In this document: positions 51,501 through 56,121 of the stretch, piece by piece
Layout of the letters: each line of letters opens with the position of its first letter
Numbering within the stretch: the first letter of the stretch is position 1
Origin: Epiperipatus broadwayi
Lineage: Eukaryota; Onychophora; Udeonychophora; Euonychophora; Peripatidae
NCBI GenBank assembly: GCA_028023455.1
Contig: JAQFVV010012418.1
Coordinates: forward strand, 5,205,244-5,269,243
Length of the DNA: 64,000 nucleotides
Direction: 5' to 3'
Program-made: the position numbers and the translations under genes
The notes under the pieces: model-generated
What the model saw: only the letters and a program-made list of their open reading frames with translations
What the model was told of the DNA's origin: nothing
The model's database searches: none

Positions 51501-54500
51501 TTTGAAGAATATCATTATATTTTTTTTTTCCACACTATAATGAATTAGTTTCAATATCCCAATGAAAGAATATTTTAGAATGAGTGGGATGAATTCTTAA
51601 GGTAATAAGATCTAATTAGAAGAAAGAATGAATAATAAAAGATGGTGAAGCATTGTTGAAACCCCCCCCCCTCAATTAGGGATAGTCTCTGGGCCATATT
51701 TGTTTGAATTGTTTGTCTTTTTATTGCATGTGCATATTGTTTAAAGATGTTAAGAAGTTTGGAATCTTCTTTATTCTTGCATATCTTCAAAAACTGACTG
51801 TAGAAATTTAACTTACCCTTAGGAATATAGTCGTTAAAAAGTCTGCTAATATGTGGTAGGAGGGGAGAGTGCCATTTTATATATGACATTTATAAATATT
51901 TGCTTTATAGAGTTCTTCTATCTGAATTGTAATTGCTGTATTATTTCTATATTTTCAATAGAAATGGTGTGTTTTGTTGATTTGAAACAAAATAGACATG
52001 TCATATTTAAGATGCATTCAATCAATCATTCTCTAAAATGAAACTAGGAATTTTAAGAAAGTGATTTTTAGTAATATTGATTTTCTGGAAATGCTATCAA
52101 AAAAAATTATATATTATTATTTTATAGAGGATTTCCATTTTTGATTTTTTCTATATCTCAGAATTTAATTGAAGTTATTTTAGAAAGTTGATAAGAGAAT
52201 ATTTTTGAGAAGACATATATGTATAGAATATAAGGTCTTCCAAAGATGCTAATACCATATACTCTTTTTTTCATTTTTGCAGTTTATGATCTCCACTCTT
52301 ACAGTATTAGTACAGATTTTTTTTTCAATATTTACTAGAGTTAATTTGCATAATTTTATTTAATATTATATTGTTACCTTGTCTAATAATTAGAAATTTA
52401 TCTTACTTTGATTTCACTTGTGAATGTTAACTATTTGAAGGATGAACCTTAGAAACATTGTTTCATTTTTAAAAAAAAAAAAATTCTGATCTAATAAAAG
52501 AAATTCTTTAAAATAATGTGATATGTTTGAAAATTCGTACATAAAATTATTATTAGATTTTCATTTTTGTATAAATGATTTTTTTCTCAGAAACAAGAAT
52601 CTGCTGCTCTTATGATCCTTGCCAAAATAGATGATGTATCTGTAATTAATTCAACTAATTCTGACCAAAAAACGTAAGTTTTTAATAGTACATTTTACAA
52701 CAGTATACCTAGGTTTATTTCTAATGGAACCATTATATCAATAATCTTTTTTAAGGGAAAAGAAGCATGCTTCACAACAGTATCATTCAAATTTTGAATT
52801 TTCACAAGACTTAAATATATTAGTTTTGCTTTAATTAATATAAACAGATTTTTTTTAAAATATTGGCAGGATATATTGTTTATTATAAAGACTATATTTG
52901 CTTGAGCATTTATGATTATTAAATGAAAGACAATTGATTAACCTAAACATTTACTATATGAGGCACGATTTTAAAAATTCAATGAATGAAATTTTATTAG
53001 TAAAAGTTATCATGGTGATTAACTTATTACTTCAGTATGCAGGGCAAATATTTGATATTGAACATTGAATATTTGTTAGTTTAAAAACTTATTTTTATAT
53101 GTATGTACAGAAAAAAAATAACTTAAGAAGGATTATCCAGATAAGTACATTTTGGAAATAGGCATCATTGATTGAATTTTATGAATATATAAAAAGAAGA
53201 TATGTGCACATATATATACTAATTTATGCTTTTTTTTAAAAAAATAATAAAAAATCACATTTTTTGATTTTATAATGAGTGAGAATATATATGCATGCCA
53301 TAGAGACTTAATAGATAGATAACATAATGATTAAAGAATAACATAAACTAAGACAAATTGCACCAAAATTTCTAAGGAATATATATAAATTAGAATTTTA
53401 ACTTTATTTAATGAAGTAATAGTGGAAAAAGTTGTCAAGCCATTAAAAAAAAATGAAATTTGATTAAGATATAACAATAAAATGCAATTTTTTAAAAAAA
53501 GTATAGCTATAAAAAACATAATGGAAGAAGAGGCTCTGAACAACATAGATAAAAAATTAATAATCTTACCCACATGAGAAGACTAATTAAGAAAAGATAA
53601 TTCTCCAAAACGTTCTGAGCAATGATAATGTTGATTGATATTTATAATGTTAGATTTATTGATAAATTTGCTAATATTCCATAAAAAAATTTTTAGTCTA
53701 GTTCAAAGTATTTGTAGTGGGAGAAGGTAAGTAAATTAGATATTTTTTATCTAAAATGAAACATTTGGAATGCAAATGAAATTATAAGAATAAATGTTGA
53801 TAAATATTCATAAAATGAAAGGAGATTAATAGACTAATTGAATGAATTATAAATCACTATTAAAAAATAAGAGAGAGTACTAATTGAAAGGAAAATAATT
53901 TATTCAATCAATATAAATGTGTAGAGTAAAATATATAAACATAAATATATATAATGGTAGACTTGTTAACTGTCTATTAAATCATATTACGTTTATTTAG
54001 AATGAATGTTAAATAAATACACCTGGGTCTCGTTTTACGCGATAGATAGGTTCCTCAGAAAACACGCGCAAACGAAATTGCGCAAAAATAGACGTAACTT
54101 ACATTGAAAAAGGGGGGATGCGGTCTGTGATTTTTCAAAATTCGCGTAAAAGCAAAGCACCAATGTAAAATTACTTTAAAATTCGCACAAAAAAAAAAAT
54201 AAGGAAATGAAATATGACTAATAAAAAATTTCAAATTTGAAAAAAATTGATACAAGACAAACTTTTTTTAACTATAATATTTAATTTTATTCAAAATAAT
54301 ATATTTTTATGCATAATTTACAGTACAGTAATTTACATTTTTTTATACACGTTTTAATTATTATCGCTATTTGCCCAAAAACACGTTCGTTAGCAAACTA
54401 GTAAAAAATCAGATTCTCATGTGATGTGATGTATTTGGCTTCTTCTTAAACGAAGTCAAGAATATCTCAGCAATTATTCTCACAAGAGGAAATACAACTA

Positions 54501-56121
54501 GCACCAAGTTCATTCTCAAGTGTTAATGGTTTTCTGTTGACGATGATGATGATTTTAATAATTGTTTATGAACTTAGACTTATGATAATAAAAAGACATT
54601 TATTCACCACTGCTGGGAAAAATTTAATTAAAACTAACAACTAAAAATTAAATTCTTATTTTTGTCTTTAATTTTCAATTCTGTTTAAAAATCAAATTTC
54701 GTTTTACATCACATTAATTTCAAGTCGCCCGTAAGTAATTTTTAAATTATTAATTACAATTAAAAATCAGATTTTAATTTTCAATTGTGCCCACTGCTAT
54801 TACTGACCTTTTAAAAATAAACTTGTGGACACTAAATAATTAATAATTGATTACATTCTTTTTTAAAAAGCAAAAACAGAATATGATTTAAAATGCAAAG
54901 TTAACACGCACAATGTTTGAACAAATTTACATTATAATCTTGTAAAATTTAATGTGTGTATACATAAAATGTGGAAATCATGATTTTAATTTCATTATTG
55001 CATAAAATCTTACTATTATAAAGCACTGAAATATTGAAATTACTAAAATGAAAGTAGAATTCCAATAATGTGCTATTACTTTCAATATAACGTAAGTGCG
55101 CAAAATTTATTATTTAAAGTAATAGCGCATTATCGGAGGTCGACTTTTGGTGAAACACGAATCGCGTAACTTCAAAATCGTGTTAAATAAGTCTGCGTAA
55201 AAAGAGACCCAGGTGTATTAGGAAGGAAGGAATTTGTTTTTATTTTAATATGGCAGTGCTTTCAGATTGAAACTGAATAGTATTAATGATTAATAATAAT
55301 TTTTGATGAAAATAGATACAAATTAAATGGGAAATATAAAACATAAAGTTAGGATTGAAAAAAAAAATTATTGTGATAATAATGTGATAAAGGACTATGA
55401 TACTTTTAAAAAATTGAAAAGATTTTTAAGTGATGATATAGTAGAAGAGAGTGAACTAAAATCAGAATTGCAATAATGGACAAGGCTTTTCTAAACTGAA
55501 GATTATTTTGTGGACTTTTGAATTTTAAATTAAGAAAAAAAGTTATTAATTGCATATGGACTCAGCACTTGTATTATTAAAAAAAGAAAGAAAAATTATT
55601 AGAAATTTTAAGATATGGATGTGCATAAAAATTAATGTGATTAGTTGAATAATAAATTGGTTTAAAAAAATGTTTGGAAGTGATAATTTTGAATAAATTG
55701 TGAAATTTAAATATAGGAATATTATGAAATGTTAAAAGAAATAAAATAAGCCTATTGACAGATGATATTAAAGAAAGAAGCTAAGTACATGTGAAAAAGA
55801 AAAATCTTGGATATAATGTATACAAAATATATAGGACTTTTTTTAATAATAACTGAGAATAATTATGTGTCTTCTATTTCTTGTTTTAACGAAATTATCT
55901 TGTTTTTTTAAAGACTATATTATGCATTAGAGAATATATTCTGTCTATATGTGACTTCATTTTGATCTGAAGAAAAAAGAAATATTAATTATTGATTATT
56001 GTATAATTTTTTGCTGTTTTGTTTTGCAGACCTTTACATATAGCTGCACGATTAGGTCTTGTATCAGTAGTTCAAATTTTACTAACCAAAGGTGCTAATG
56101 TTTTGGCTGTTGATAGTCAAG
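6382..56121 (+). CDS. ANKRD28: ANKRD28-like ankyrin-repeat subunit of protein phosphatase 6, seven internal exons (gene partial at both ends)
   Basis: This is the one host gene in the window. Spliced, its seven exons (208, 88, 84, 146, 80, 83 and 92 nt) give about 260 codons without a stop, and every junction keeps frame. The product is about seven and a half ankyrin repeats, with recurring G-x-TPLH-x-AA and GH-x-x-C-LL patterns. Repeat order and spacing follow vertebrate ANKRD28 and ANKRD44 almost without gaps; residues such as [35 protein letters not shown] and GANVLAVD recur. In vertebrates these proteins are regulatory subunits of the cytoplasmic phosphatase PP6 and act as scaffolds. The best paralogue fit by eye is ANKRD28, but the gene may be the single invertebrate ancestor of ANKRD28/44/52. 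The start, N-terminal repeats, last repeat and stop lie outside the window. No promoter or UTR is present. Confidence 0.93.
7742..8937. mobile_element. DNA transposon-like element with ~50 bp terminal inverted repeats, superfamily unknown
   Basis: The left end (7742-7793) contains ACTGATACATATGACAATCC and TTGATGGCGTT. The right end (8888-8937) carries the reverse complement, AACGCCATCAACC and GGATTGTCATTTGTATCAGT. The inside holds two or three imperfect T-rich subrepeats (7915-8235, sharing TTTGCAAAATGTT) and an unusually G+C-rich right part with a hairpin at 8811-8842. Minus-strand open frames of 108 and 68 codons (8236-8562 and 8288-8494) overlap in different frames and match no transposase I recognise. 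I therefore treat the element as non-autonomous or too decayed to name. Confidence 0.65.
8811..8842. repeat. Hairpin inside the inverted-end element
   Basis: TGATTGCTATCA and TGATAGCAATTGA flank a short loop (CTCAATTGC) and pair with one bulged base. Subterminal hairpins are common in non-autonomous DNA transposons. No function is shown. Confidence 0.6.
12619..12706 (+). CDS. ANKRD28: ANKRD28-like exon b
   Basis: The acceptor AG is at 12617-12618 after TTTATTTTA and the donor is GTAAGT at 12707. The split glycine codon (G plus GC) restores [13 protein letters not shown], followed by a loop and FSPLHCAV. The segment aligns residue for residue with the human stretch between the YNG and CAV motifs. 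The exon ends with two bases of a valine codon. Confidence 0.94.
13618..13901. mobile_element. Foldback family A, partial copy (body plus right arm)
   Basis: 13618-13775 matches the body of the fuller copy at 58.9-59.4 kb (AAAGGTGGCTGCTGGAGGGT, GCAGTGCTCTCAGATCCAA, CTCCTCACTGACGAAG). 13776-13860 matches its right arm (GGCCTTCTGGAATCCATTGA, TGGAGAGTTTTGCTTG). It continues to GGTGATCATGTGAAAT, the complement of the family's left terminus. Confidence 0.75.
14074..14194. mobile_element. Foldback family A, 121 bp deletion derivative with 11 bp direct repeats
   Basis: It starts at the family's left terminus (TCACATGATCACCATTTC) and passes directly to the right arm (TTTTATGCACAAGCCTTCTG, TGGCACTACTGTATGGAGAG). 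It is flanked by perfect direct repeats TTTTCAAGACA at 14063-14073 and 14195-14205, as expected of a target-site duplication. Confidence 0.72.
14487..14921 (+). repeat. Duplicated ~175 bp unit, two copies about 255 bp apart
   Basis: 14487-14661 and 14743-14921 share TTATCTTCCAAATCCTTTTA, GTAAATTAGATCTTA, ATTGTTTGAACTT, GAGAATGAGTTA and AATTCAGCT-TTGCTAAAAA. Divergence is about one base in ten. No coding frame spans either copy. Confidence 0.75.
16971..17500. mobile_element. Palindromic element, family P, copy 1, with 15 bp direct repeats
   Basis: The left arm (16971-17160) and right arm (17300-17485) are near-perfect reverse complements. They share AGATAGAATGAATCCATCTA, CATATGTATGGGCAAATCTT and ACACAAGATAAAGTCTTTGG. 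Direct repeats TTTATGTAAAGATTA flank the element at 16956-16970 and 17501-17515. The right end (CGCGCTATATAAAATAAATG) matches the right end of copy 2, whereas the left ends differ, which suggests variable 5' truncation. I find no open frame of significance. Confidence 0.75.
19398..19500 (+). mobile_element. Putative tRNA-derived SINE family S, copy 1
   Basis: GCAGTGGTGGATTCTGGAAC, TCAAAGCTCATGAATTGCAG and CTTTCAGTGCTCAA, then CAAACAATAAACTATT, match copies at 51.0 and 58.5 kb. In the better copies the head reads TTAGTAGAGTACTAGACTTT, which resembles a Pol III A box followed by a tRNA-like anticodon arm. This copy is the most decayed of the three. Confidence 0.5.
20625..20957. mobile_element. 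pogo/Tigger-like MITE, 333 bp
   Basis: The left end, CAGGCAGTCCTCAACTTTCA, follows a TA at 20623-20624. The right end, TGAAAATCAAGGACAATCTT, is its imperfect complement (about 15 of 20 positions) and is followed by TA. CAGGCAGTCC-type ends and TA duplication are typical of pogo/Tigger members of the Tc1/mariner group. There is no transposase frame. Confidence 0.7.
21858..22465. mobile_element. Foldback element with paired CTGAAGA...GAAA motifs, best copy, with tandem tail
   Basis: The arms begin TATTGGACTATTTCCATCAG (left) and end GGTGATGGAAATAATCCAAT (right, about 22318-22345), and they are complementary over about 170 bp. On the minus strand 21981-22019 reads CTGAAGAAGAGAGG-aaaataata-CCTCCC-GAAAT. 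On the plus strand the counterpart CTGAAGAAGAAAGG-agaataata-CCTCTT-GAAAT occurs twice in a perfect 46 bp tandem duplication (22130-22175 and 22176-22221). The outer right part is also duplicated (22237-22345 and 22354-22465). Between the arms the minus strand has GGTTCGATTCC (22054-22064), an exact Pol III B-box-like string. Confidence 0.75.
22130..22221 (+). repeat. Perfect 46 bp tandem duplication
   Basis: Two identical copies start CAACACCTGAAGAAGAAAGG and end CTTGAAATATTTTG. Exact identity next to otherwise diverged arms shows that this duplication is recent. Confidence 0.93.
24710..25392. mobile_element. Palindromic element, family P, copy 2, 683 bp with 15 bp direct repeats
   Basis: The left half (24710-25053) and right half (25056-25352) are near-perfect reverse complements, for example GATCAGCCTTTTCAAG, TGTGCATGCGCTTTTTAC and GAATAAAATGAATCCACTTA. 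Flanking direct repeats CTTACCAACTTATTG lie at 24695-24709 and 25393-25407. The right terminus (AACATAGCGCTATAAAAATA) also occurs inverted in the centre, so the element resembles two head-to-head units of unequal length. No protein is encoded. Confidence 0.8.
26002..26085 (+). CDS. ANKRD28: ANKRD28-like exon c
   Basis: The acceptor AG is at 26000-26001 and the donor GTAAGT at 26086. GT plus A completes the valine, and the exon then reads [18 protein letters not shown] and DSKGR. This equals the outer half of one ankyrin repeat and the start of the next. It ends inside an arginine codon (AG plus A from the next exon). Confidence 0.93.
26700..27310 (-). pseudogene. LINE reverse-transcriptase fragment, antisense
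   Basis: On the minus strand the block near 26940-26990 gives TFVDDMI and, after a one-base shift, [14 protein letters not shown]. That is the (F/Y)xDD catalytic motif with its usual ILIAENE-like continuation. Further on, VNKTKTMKR and [19 protein letters not shown] correspond to the KTK-M and YLG motifs of LINE enzymes. Frameshifts and stops show it is dead. Confidence 0.6.
27475..29300 (+). pseudogene. RTE-like LINE, decayed endonuclease and reverse transcriptase
   Basis: At 27930-27962 the frame reads [12 protein letters not shown], the GDFNAxIG catalytic motif of apurinic-type endonucleases in LINEs. 28000-28055 continues [20 protein letters not shown], close to the G-G-RNERG-RL-EF segment of RTE/BovB proteins. 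The 5' part (27525-27570, [10 protein letters not shown]) corresponds to the same region of the antisense copy at 61.3-63.7 kb. Around 28860-28930, [20 protein letters not shown] is the decayed PGxDxI start of the reverse transcriptase. Numerous stops and frame changes disable it. Confidence 0.7.
29935..30450. other. G+C-richer block of unknown origin
   Basis: A run of G (29935-29946) is followed by about 500 bp with many CpG dinucleotides in an otherwise CpG-poor region. Examples are TCTCACGCAAAGCTGAGTTT, TTCGCGTGAG and GAACGGAACGTTCTAGAGGC. Short inverted pairs occur (CTCACGC with GCGTGAG). No open frame, tRNA boxes or known element ends are recognised. Confidence 0.4.
30640..31440 (+). pseudogene. 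LINE reverse-transcriptase fragment, sense
   Basis: 30770-30900 reads [17 protein letters not shown] and, after a frame change, [19 protein letters not shown]. This resembles the V-x-x-MKxGKAxGxDxIPxELIK...DI-x-KL block at the start of the LINE polymerase domain. 31365-31415 reads [16 protein letters not shown], the motif A region (normally FIDLxKAFDxV, here with H for the catalytic D). The segment between the two motifs has been disrupted. Confidence 0.6.
31505..32640 (-). pseudogene. RTE-like LINE, C-terminal part, antisense
   Basis: On the minus strand, reading down from about 32080, [20 protein letters not shown] and then [10 protein letters not shown] give the post-catalytic region. Around 31690-31750 [16 protein letters not shown] matches the conserved WxGHxARM-D-RW segment of RTE/BovB-type LINEs. 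The terminal 3' part ends near 31505. A similar 3' part occurs in the copy at 61.3 kb (shared AGGAT-GAAG...AATCCAG). Stops are common. Confidence 0.65.
32366..32483 (+). repeat. Near-perfect 59 bp tandem duplication inside a LINE remnant
   Basis: Two adjacent units share CATATAATCAAATGCTTTTT, TATAATCTACAAATACAAAG and TATATAGGCAATTGATATTC. The duplication interrupts the antisense LINE remnant at 31.5-32.6 kb and is younger than it. Confidence 0.88.
33643..33714. mobile_element. Foldback family A, 72 bp solo-like derivative with 9 bp direct repeats
   Basis: The first part (CATCACATGATTACCATCTC, GCACATAATTGTTATT) equals the left terminus of the 58.9 kb copy. The last part (GGAGAGAGTTTTGCCTTGTT) equals its right terminus, and everything between is missing. 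Perfect direct repeats TTTAAGATT lie at 33634-33642 and 33715-33723. Confidence 0.7.
34170..35001 (+). pseudogene. LINE ORF1 remnant with CCHC zinc knuckle
   Basis: An open piece at 34170-34433 is rich in lysine and asparagine. About 34497-34570 reads [20 protein letters not shown], an exact C-x2-C-x4-H-x4-C knuckle followed by a second partial one (CQHCKQ). 34750-35001 is a hydrophilic, acidic and serine-rich stretch. ORF1 proteins of this kind bind the element's RNA. The pieces lie in different frames, so the protein is broken. A retroviral gag is less likely because endonuclease and non-LTR polymerase follow. Confidence 0.7.
35216..35770 (+). pseudogene. LINE endonuclease (apurinic type), broken
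   Basis: An ATG at 35216 opens [15 protein letters not shown], the classic N-terminus of LINE endonucleases, then hits a stop. The next piece (35290-35526) reads [12 protein letters not shown], with the QE/NE-type active-site neighbourhood, and a long SAGMGI stretch. 35620-35655 gives [13 protein letters not shown], the GDFN motif. The enzyme normally nicks target DNA so that the RNA can be reverse transcribed in place. Confidence 0.75.
36440..37390 (+). pseudogene. LINE reverse transcriptase, broken
   Basis: The order of motifs is clear: [11 protein letters not shown] (fingers, decayed GPDGI), [17 protein letters not shown] (36655-36705), [11 protein letters not shown] (motif A, about 36770), [19 protein letters not shown] (motif B, about 36930) and AYLDDISGF (motif C, about 37048, an LDD variant). 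Stops and frame changes separate them. Downstream sequence (37110-37230) carries the lysine-rich NMEKSS block. Confidence 0.78.
37824..38012 (+). pseudogene. LINE C-terminal zinc motif
   Basis: [20 protein letters not shown] fits the C-x2-C-x7/8-H-x4-C motif at the C-terminus of many LINE ORF2 proteins, thought to contact nucleic acid. It lies in the expected place after the polymerase. Confidence 0.7.
38405..38438 (+). other. Perfect 10 bp hairpin in the LINE 3' untranslated region
   Basis: GTATAGGGGA (38405-38414) and TCCCCTATAC (38429-38438) pair perfectly around a 14-base loop. The hairpin lies near the 3' end and is flanked by AAGGGTAAAG repeats (about 38344 and 38440). In some LINEs a 3' hairpin is the recognition signal for reverse transcription; that role is inferred here. 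Confidence 0.7.
39634..40001. mobile_element. hAT MITE, 368 bp, with perfect 8 bp target duplication
   Basis: The ends are CAGGGGTTCACAACC and its imperfect complement GGGATTGGGGACCCCTG, the signature of hAT elements with CAGGGGTC-type termini. Direct repeats CTCTAGGT flank it exactly (39626-39633 and 40002-40009). Subterminal G+C-rich blocks (GGCCAGGTGGCGGGCACC and TGCCCGCGGGCATGG) are partly complementary. No transposase is encoded, so it must have been moved by an autonomous relative. Confidence 0.92.
40382..40530 (+). pseudogene. 3' terminal fragment of an RTE-like LINE with GAT/TGA tail
   Basis: The frame [14 protein letters not shown], followed after a stop by [19 protein letters not shown], resembles the last conserved block (W-x2-A-x2-R-x2-W-x-LxEAxV) of RTE-type ORF2 proteins. 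It ends in GATGGTGATGATGATGATAA, the trinucleotide tail typical of such elements. It is heavily 5' truncated. Confidence 0.6.
41134..41279 (+). CDS. ANKRD28: ANKRD28-like exon d
   Basis: The acceptor is TTTAATCTTAG, ending at 41133, and the donor GTATGT starts at 41280. After the split arginine it reads [19 protein letters not shown] and then [13 protein letters not shown]. These are two consecutive ankyrin repeats with the diagnostic HAAAF-(D/H)-VECLQ-LL and [12 protein letters not shown] strings of this family. Where most ankyrin repeats have TPLH, this one has IPVH, a mild substitution. Confidence 0.95.
41280..42354 (+). other. Intron between exons d and e (1.1 kb)
   Basis: The shortest intron in the window. 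It is AT-rich with homopolymer runs. I see no mobile element or other feature in it, in contrast to its neighbours. Confidence 0.7.
42355..42434 (+). CDS. ANKRD28: ANKRD28-like exon e, with a second in-frame donor
   Basis: The acceptor AG is at 42353-42354 after ACATTTTTT. G plus AA gives glutamate, then [24 protein letters not shown]. The donor chosen is GTGAGT at 42435, because it joins directly to KQES in the next exon and matches the ACSKGHETSA stretch of ANKRD28. A second donor, GTAAGA at 42450, would add exactly five codons (VSINK) and keep frame. Confidence 0.92.
42910..44705 (-). pseudogene. Decayed Penelope-like element, copy A (reverse transcriptase and GIY-YIG region)
   Basis: On the minus strand 43804-44040 gives [19 protein letters not shown] and then [14 protein letters not shown]. 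These are the motif B (normally G-x-MGSPLSP) and motif C (normally RYIDDxxI, here IDN) blocks of Penelope polymerases. 43498-43704 follows with the [12 protein letters not shown]...[13 protein letters not shown] region before the endonuclease. 43080-43330 corresponds to the GIY-YIG region of copy B. Catalytic aspartates are altered and stops abound, so the copy is dead. Confidence 0.72.
44706..45595 (+). pseudogene. Decayed Penelope-like element, copy B (5' truncated, inverted relative to copy A)
   Basis: It starts at TATGGGATGAGTTAAGTCAA, the exact complement of copy A near 43800-43825, and runs to the shared 3' end (AAGCAGTGCTAAACTGTAAT at about 45555, complement at 42927). 44773-44967 repeats the IQ[17 protein letters not shown] block. 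45228-45452 gives [14 protein letters not shown] and [13 protein letters not shown], the downstream half of a Penelope GIY-YIG endonuclease. Together A and B form an imperfect inverted pair, an arrangement commonly left by Penelope retrotransposition. Confidence 0.72.
46651..46687 (-). other. Hammerhead-like half motif in the Penelope 3' region
   Basis: On the minus strand GACTAT and ATAGTC (46678-46673 and 46662-46657) form a perfect 6 bp stem with a 10-base loop, directly followed by GAAACG. This matches stem II plus the GAAA box of a hammerhead ribozyme. The preceding box, CTTGAAAAA, is not the canonical CTGANGA, so self-cleavage is doubtful. Penelope-like elements are known to carry hammerhead motifs in their terminal repeats. 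Confidence 0.5.
46959..48446 (-). CDS. Penelope-like element, reverse transcriptase core plus GIY-YIG endonuclease
   Basis: The open frame is 495 residues. Polymerase motifs are [15 protein letters not shown] (about residues 16-30), [14 protein letters not shown] (motif A, 90-103), [17 protein letters not shown] (motif B, about 155-171) and RYVDD (motif C, 190-194), then [16 protein letters not shown] (about 222-237). After a basic linker the GIY-YIG nuclease has GVY (407-409), a C-x2-C insertion (413-416), SYIG (424-427), R436, E478 and N490, the expected catalytic set. The polymerase copies RNA using TERT-like chemistry and the nuclease nicks the target. All catalytic residues seem present. 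Whether the frame is used depends on the frameshift upstream. Confidence 0.93.
   Translation of the reverse strand: MFMLKRMDIRCATITGIPKVHKDGIPLRPIISCRDTCYENISKWIFNNIFKKYNKEYNKENKKNKVCNSMDFIEKLNEFLKFVKFKNIYFIKLDIINMYNNIDPDIAINNVLELYINDKNKKLKIDTCLVYEILSICCKNLIFKFKDKFYEQINGLSMGSSLSGFLADVYMNNFEKNFLDLNFSPCFFVRYVDDYFMVFKGNKRKAKSFLKYINNIEENIKFTMEEELDNKIEYMDVKIEKIIRNNRININTSVFRKKTFHGLIVNWFSDIDKHCKINTIKNRIRRAMLICSNELLLNKELVLIKKECYLNEYPNKIIGKIFSRYNLNLIKRKIEGENKIKNKDKKLDKVYIGFKVSKNIFIRIKNICKKINKKFNIKLFPVYKKKKDLKKMINYYDKFNMLEAMKGVYIIKCLDCWKEGKSISYIGNTKNKLETRLKQHLSDKKSAIYFHKCKFGHTDYKIELLETVNNYKERFLKENFYIKEFKPYMNRKLID
48433..49530 (-). CDS. Penelope-like element, N-terminal half of the polymerase ORF
   Basis: The minus-strand frame is open from within the right inverted repeat (about 49530) down to a stop at 48433. 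No ATG is seen near its start. The N-terminal text [19 protein letters not shown] and C-x2-C (ICIKC) is followed by [19 protein letters not shown], a block shared by Penelope-like proteins ahead of the polymerase. Later [19 protein letters not shown] matches the N-terminal fingers region (normally LPADKGxxxVV). It ends [12 protein letters not shown] and overlaps the next frame by 14 bases. The two frames should form a single protein of about 840-860 residues. The break lies at or next to a run of eight A (48452-48459 on this strand), where a one-base length difference would explain the shift. Confidence 0.85.
   Translation of the reverse strand, partial: KIGIFKIKKHYGYYGFKECSLGHFIRYLRKNIKVYGMFKICIKCINEWINLKLKIVKINLDIRFLKKCKKYGVIPSFIKLYNIKRFFNDKIIFKWEMKILYKFIKILYIKKECYLKRIKVLYIGLTKLITFREEFLLFQIFYNKMEIFRKKVIERHNKKLNLLLNKNFRENIDNISNKIKSYSSSNNLKENFIINLTNTVFNKDEINILNKGLKYVPNRQINISKQIIDIKAKKDIIIDKFNNDGIDIGINKDLLFNEIKYEFKKLEYDVINNNIYKFVNKRELKIINNIRLKYKDLVFLKGDKSTSMVVIEKTEYNNKMNYLLKESYFKIIKKDKSMQINIKINKIITEMENKGYIKKNRNVYA
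50318..50417 (+). mobile_element. tRNA-derived retrocopy (SINE-like) with poly(A) tail and target duplication
   Basis: The sequence folds roughly as a tRNA. The acceptor stem pairs AGCGTTG (50324-50330) with CGATGCT, including wobbles. An exact A-box-like TGGCCAAGTGG is followed by GTTAGC. The anticodon loop CTTATAA (anticodon TAT, isoleucine-like) sits on a partly mismatched stem. The T arm is CTGGG...CCCGG, with a loop one base too long and no TTCGA. A run of 11 A follows, and direct repeats GTATCTTTTT flank it at 50308-50317 and 50418-50427. These mark a retrotransposed copy rather than a working tRNA gene. The loop and stem defects agree. Confidence 0.82.
51047..51160 (+). mobile_element. 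Putative tRNA-derived SINE family S, copy 2
   Basis: TTTAGTAGAGTACTAGACTT, TGGAACTCAAGATCCATGAT, TACTTTCAGTGCTCAAACTT and CTGAACAATAAATCATTCAA align with the copies at 19.4 and 58.5 kb. The first part resembles a tRNA D-arm and anticodon arm. The B box region (ATTCACAGTTC) is weak. Confidence 0.6.
52591..52673 (+). CDS. ANKRD28: ANKRD28-like exon f
   Basis: The acceptor is TTTTTTCTCAG, ending at 52590, and the donor is GTAAGT at 52674. It reads [15 protein letters not shown], then [10 protein letters not shown] plus a split threonine. It aligns with the family's ETSALLILEKI-D-NLINATN-ALQT, which includes the two-residue insertion typical of this repeat. Confidence 0.93.
52674..56029 (+). other. 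Intron between exons f and g (3.4 kb)
   Basis: The pogo-like element at 54020-55215 is the only thing recognised. 52680-54010 and 55220-56020 are AT-rich and hold nothing I can support. Confidence 0.65.
54020..55215. mobile_element. pogo/Tigger-like DNA element, 1.2 kb, no intact transposase
   Basis: The ends are CACCTGGGTCTCGTTTTACG and CGTAAAAAGAGACCCAGGTG, complementary except for one region, with TA on both sides (54018-54019 and 55216-55217). Terminal TA duplication and ...CTCGTTTTACGCG-type ends are typical of pogo/Tigger elements. Subterminal CpG-bearing repeats (CGCGCAAACGAAATTGCGCA) contrast with the CpG-poor surroundings. The interior has no transposase frame, so the copy is non-autonomous or decayed. 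Confidence 0.82.
56030..56121 (+). CDS. ANKRD28: ANKRD28-like exon g (last exon seen)
   Basis: The acceptor is TTTTGTTTTGCAG, ending at 56029, and the donor is GTAATG at 56122. It reads [18 protein letters not shown] and then [11 protein letters not shown]. This aligns with the penultimate ankyrin repeat of ANKRD28 (PLHVAARNGL, GASVLAVDENG). It leaves one base of a glycine codon for the next exon, which should begin with an equivalent of YTPALACAP. I do not find that exon before base 64000. Confidence 0.93.

Larger units (their letters stand above)
42435..52590 (+). other. Intron between exons e and f (10.2 kb)
   Basis: The intron contains two Penelope-like regions (42.9-45.6 and 46.5-49.6 kb), a tRNA-derived retrocopy (50.3 kb) and a SINE-like copy (51.05 kb). 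42440-42900, 45600-46490, 49610-50300, 50430-51040 and 51165-52590 are AT-rich with nothing I can name. 51660-51674 contains a run of C. Confidence 0.6.
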
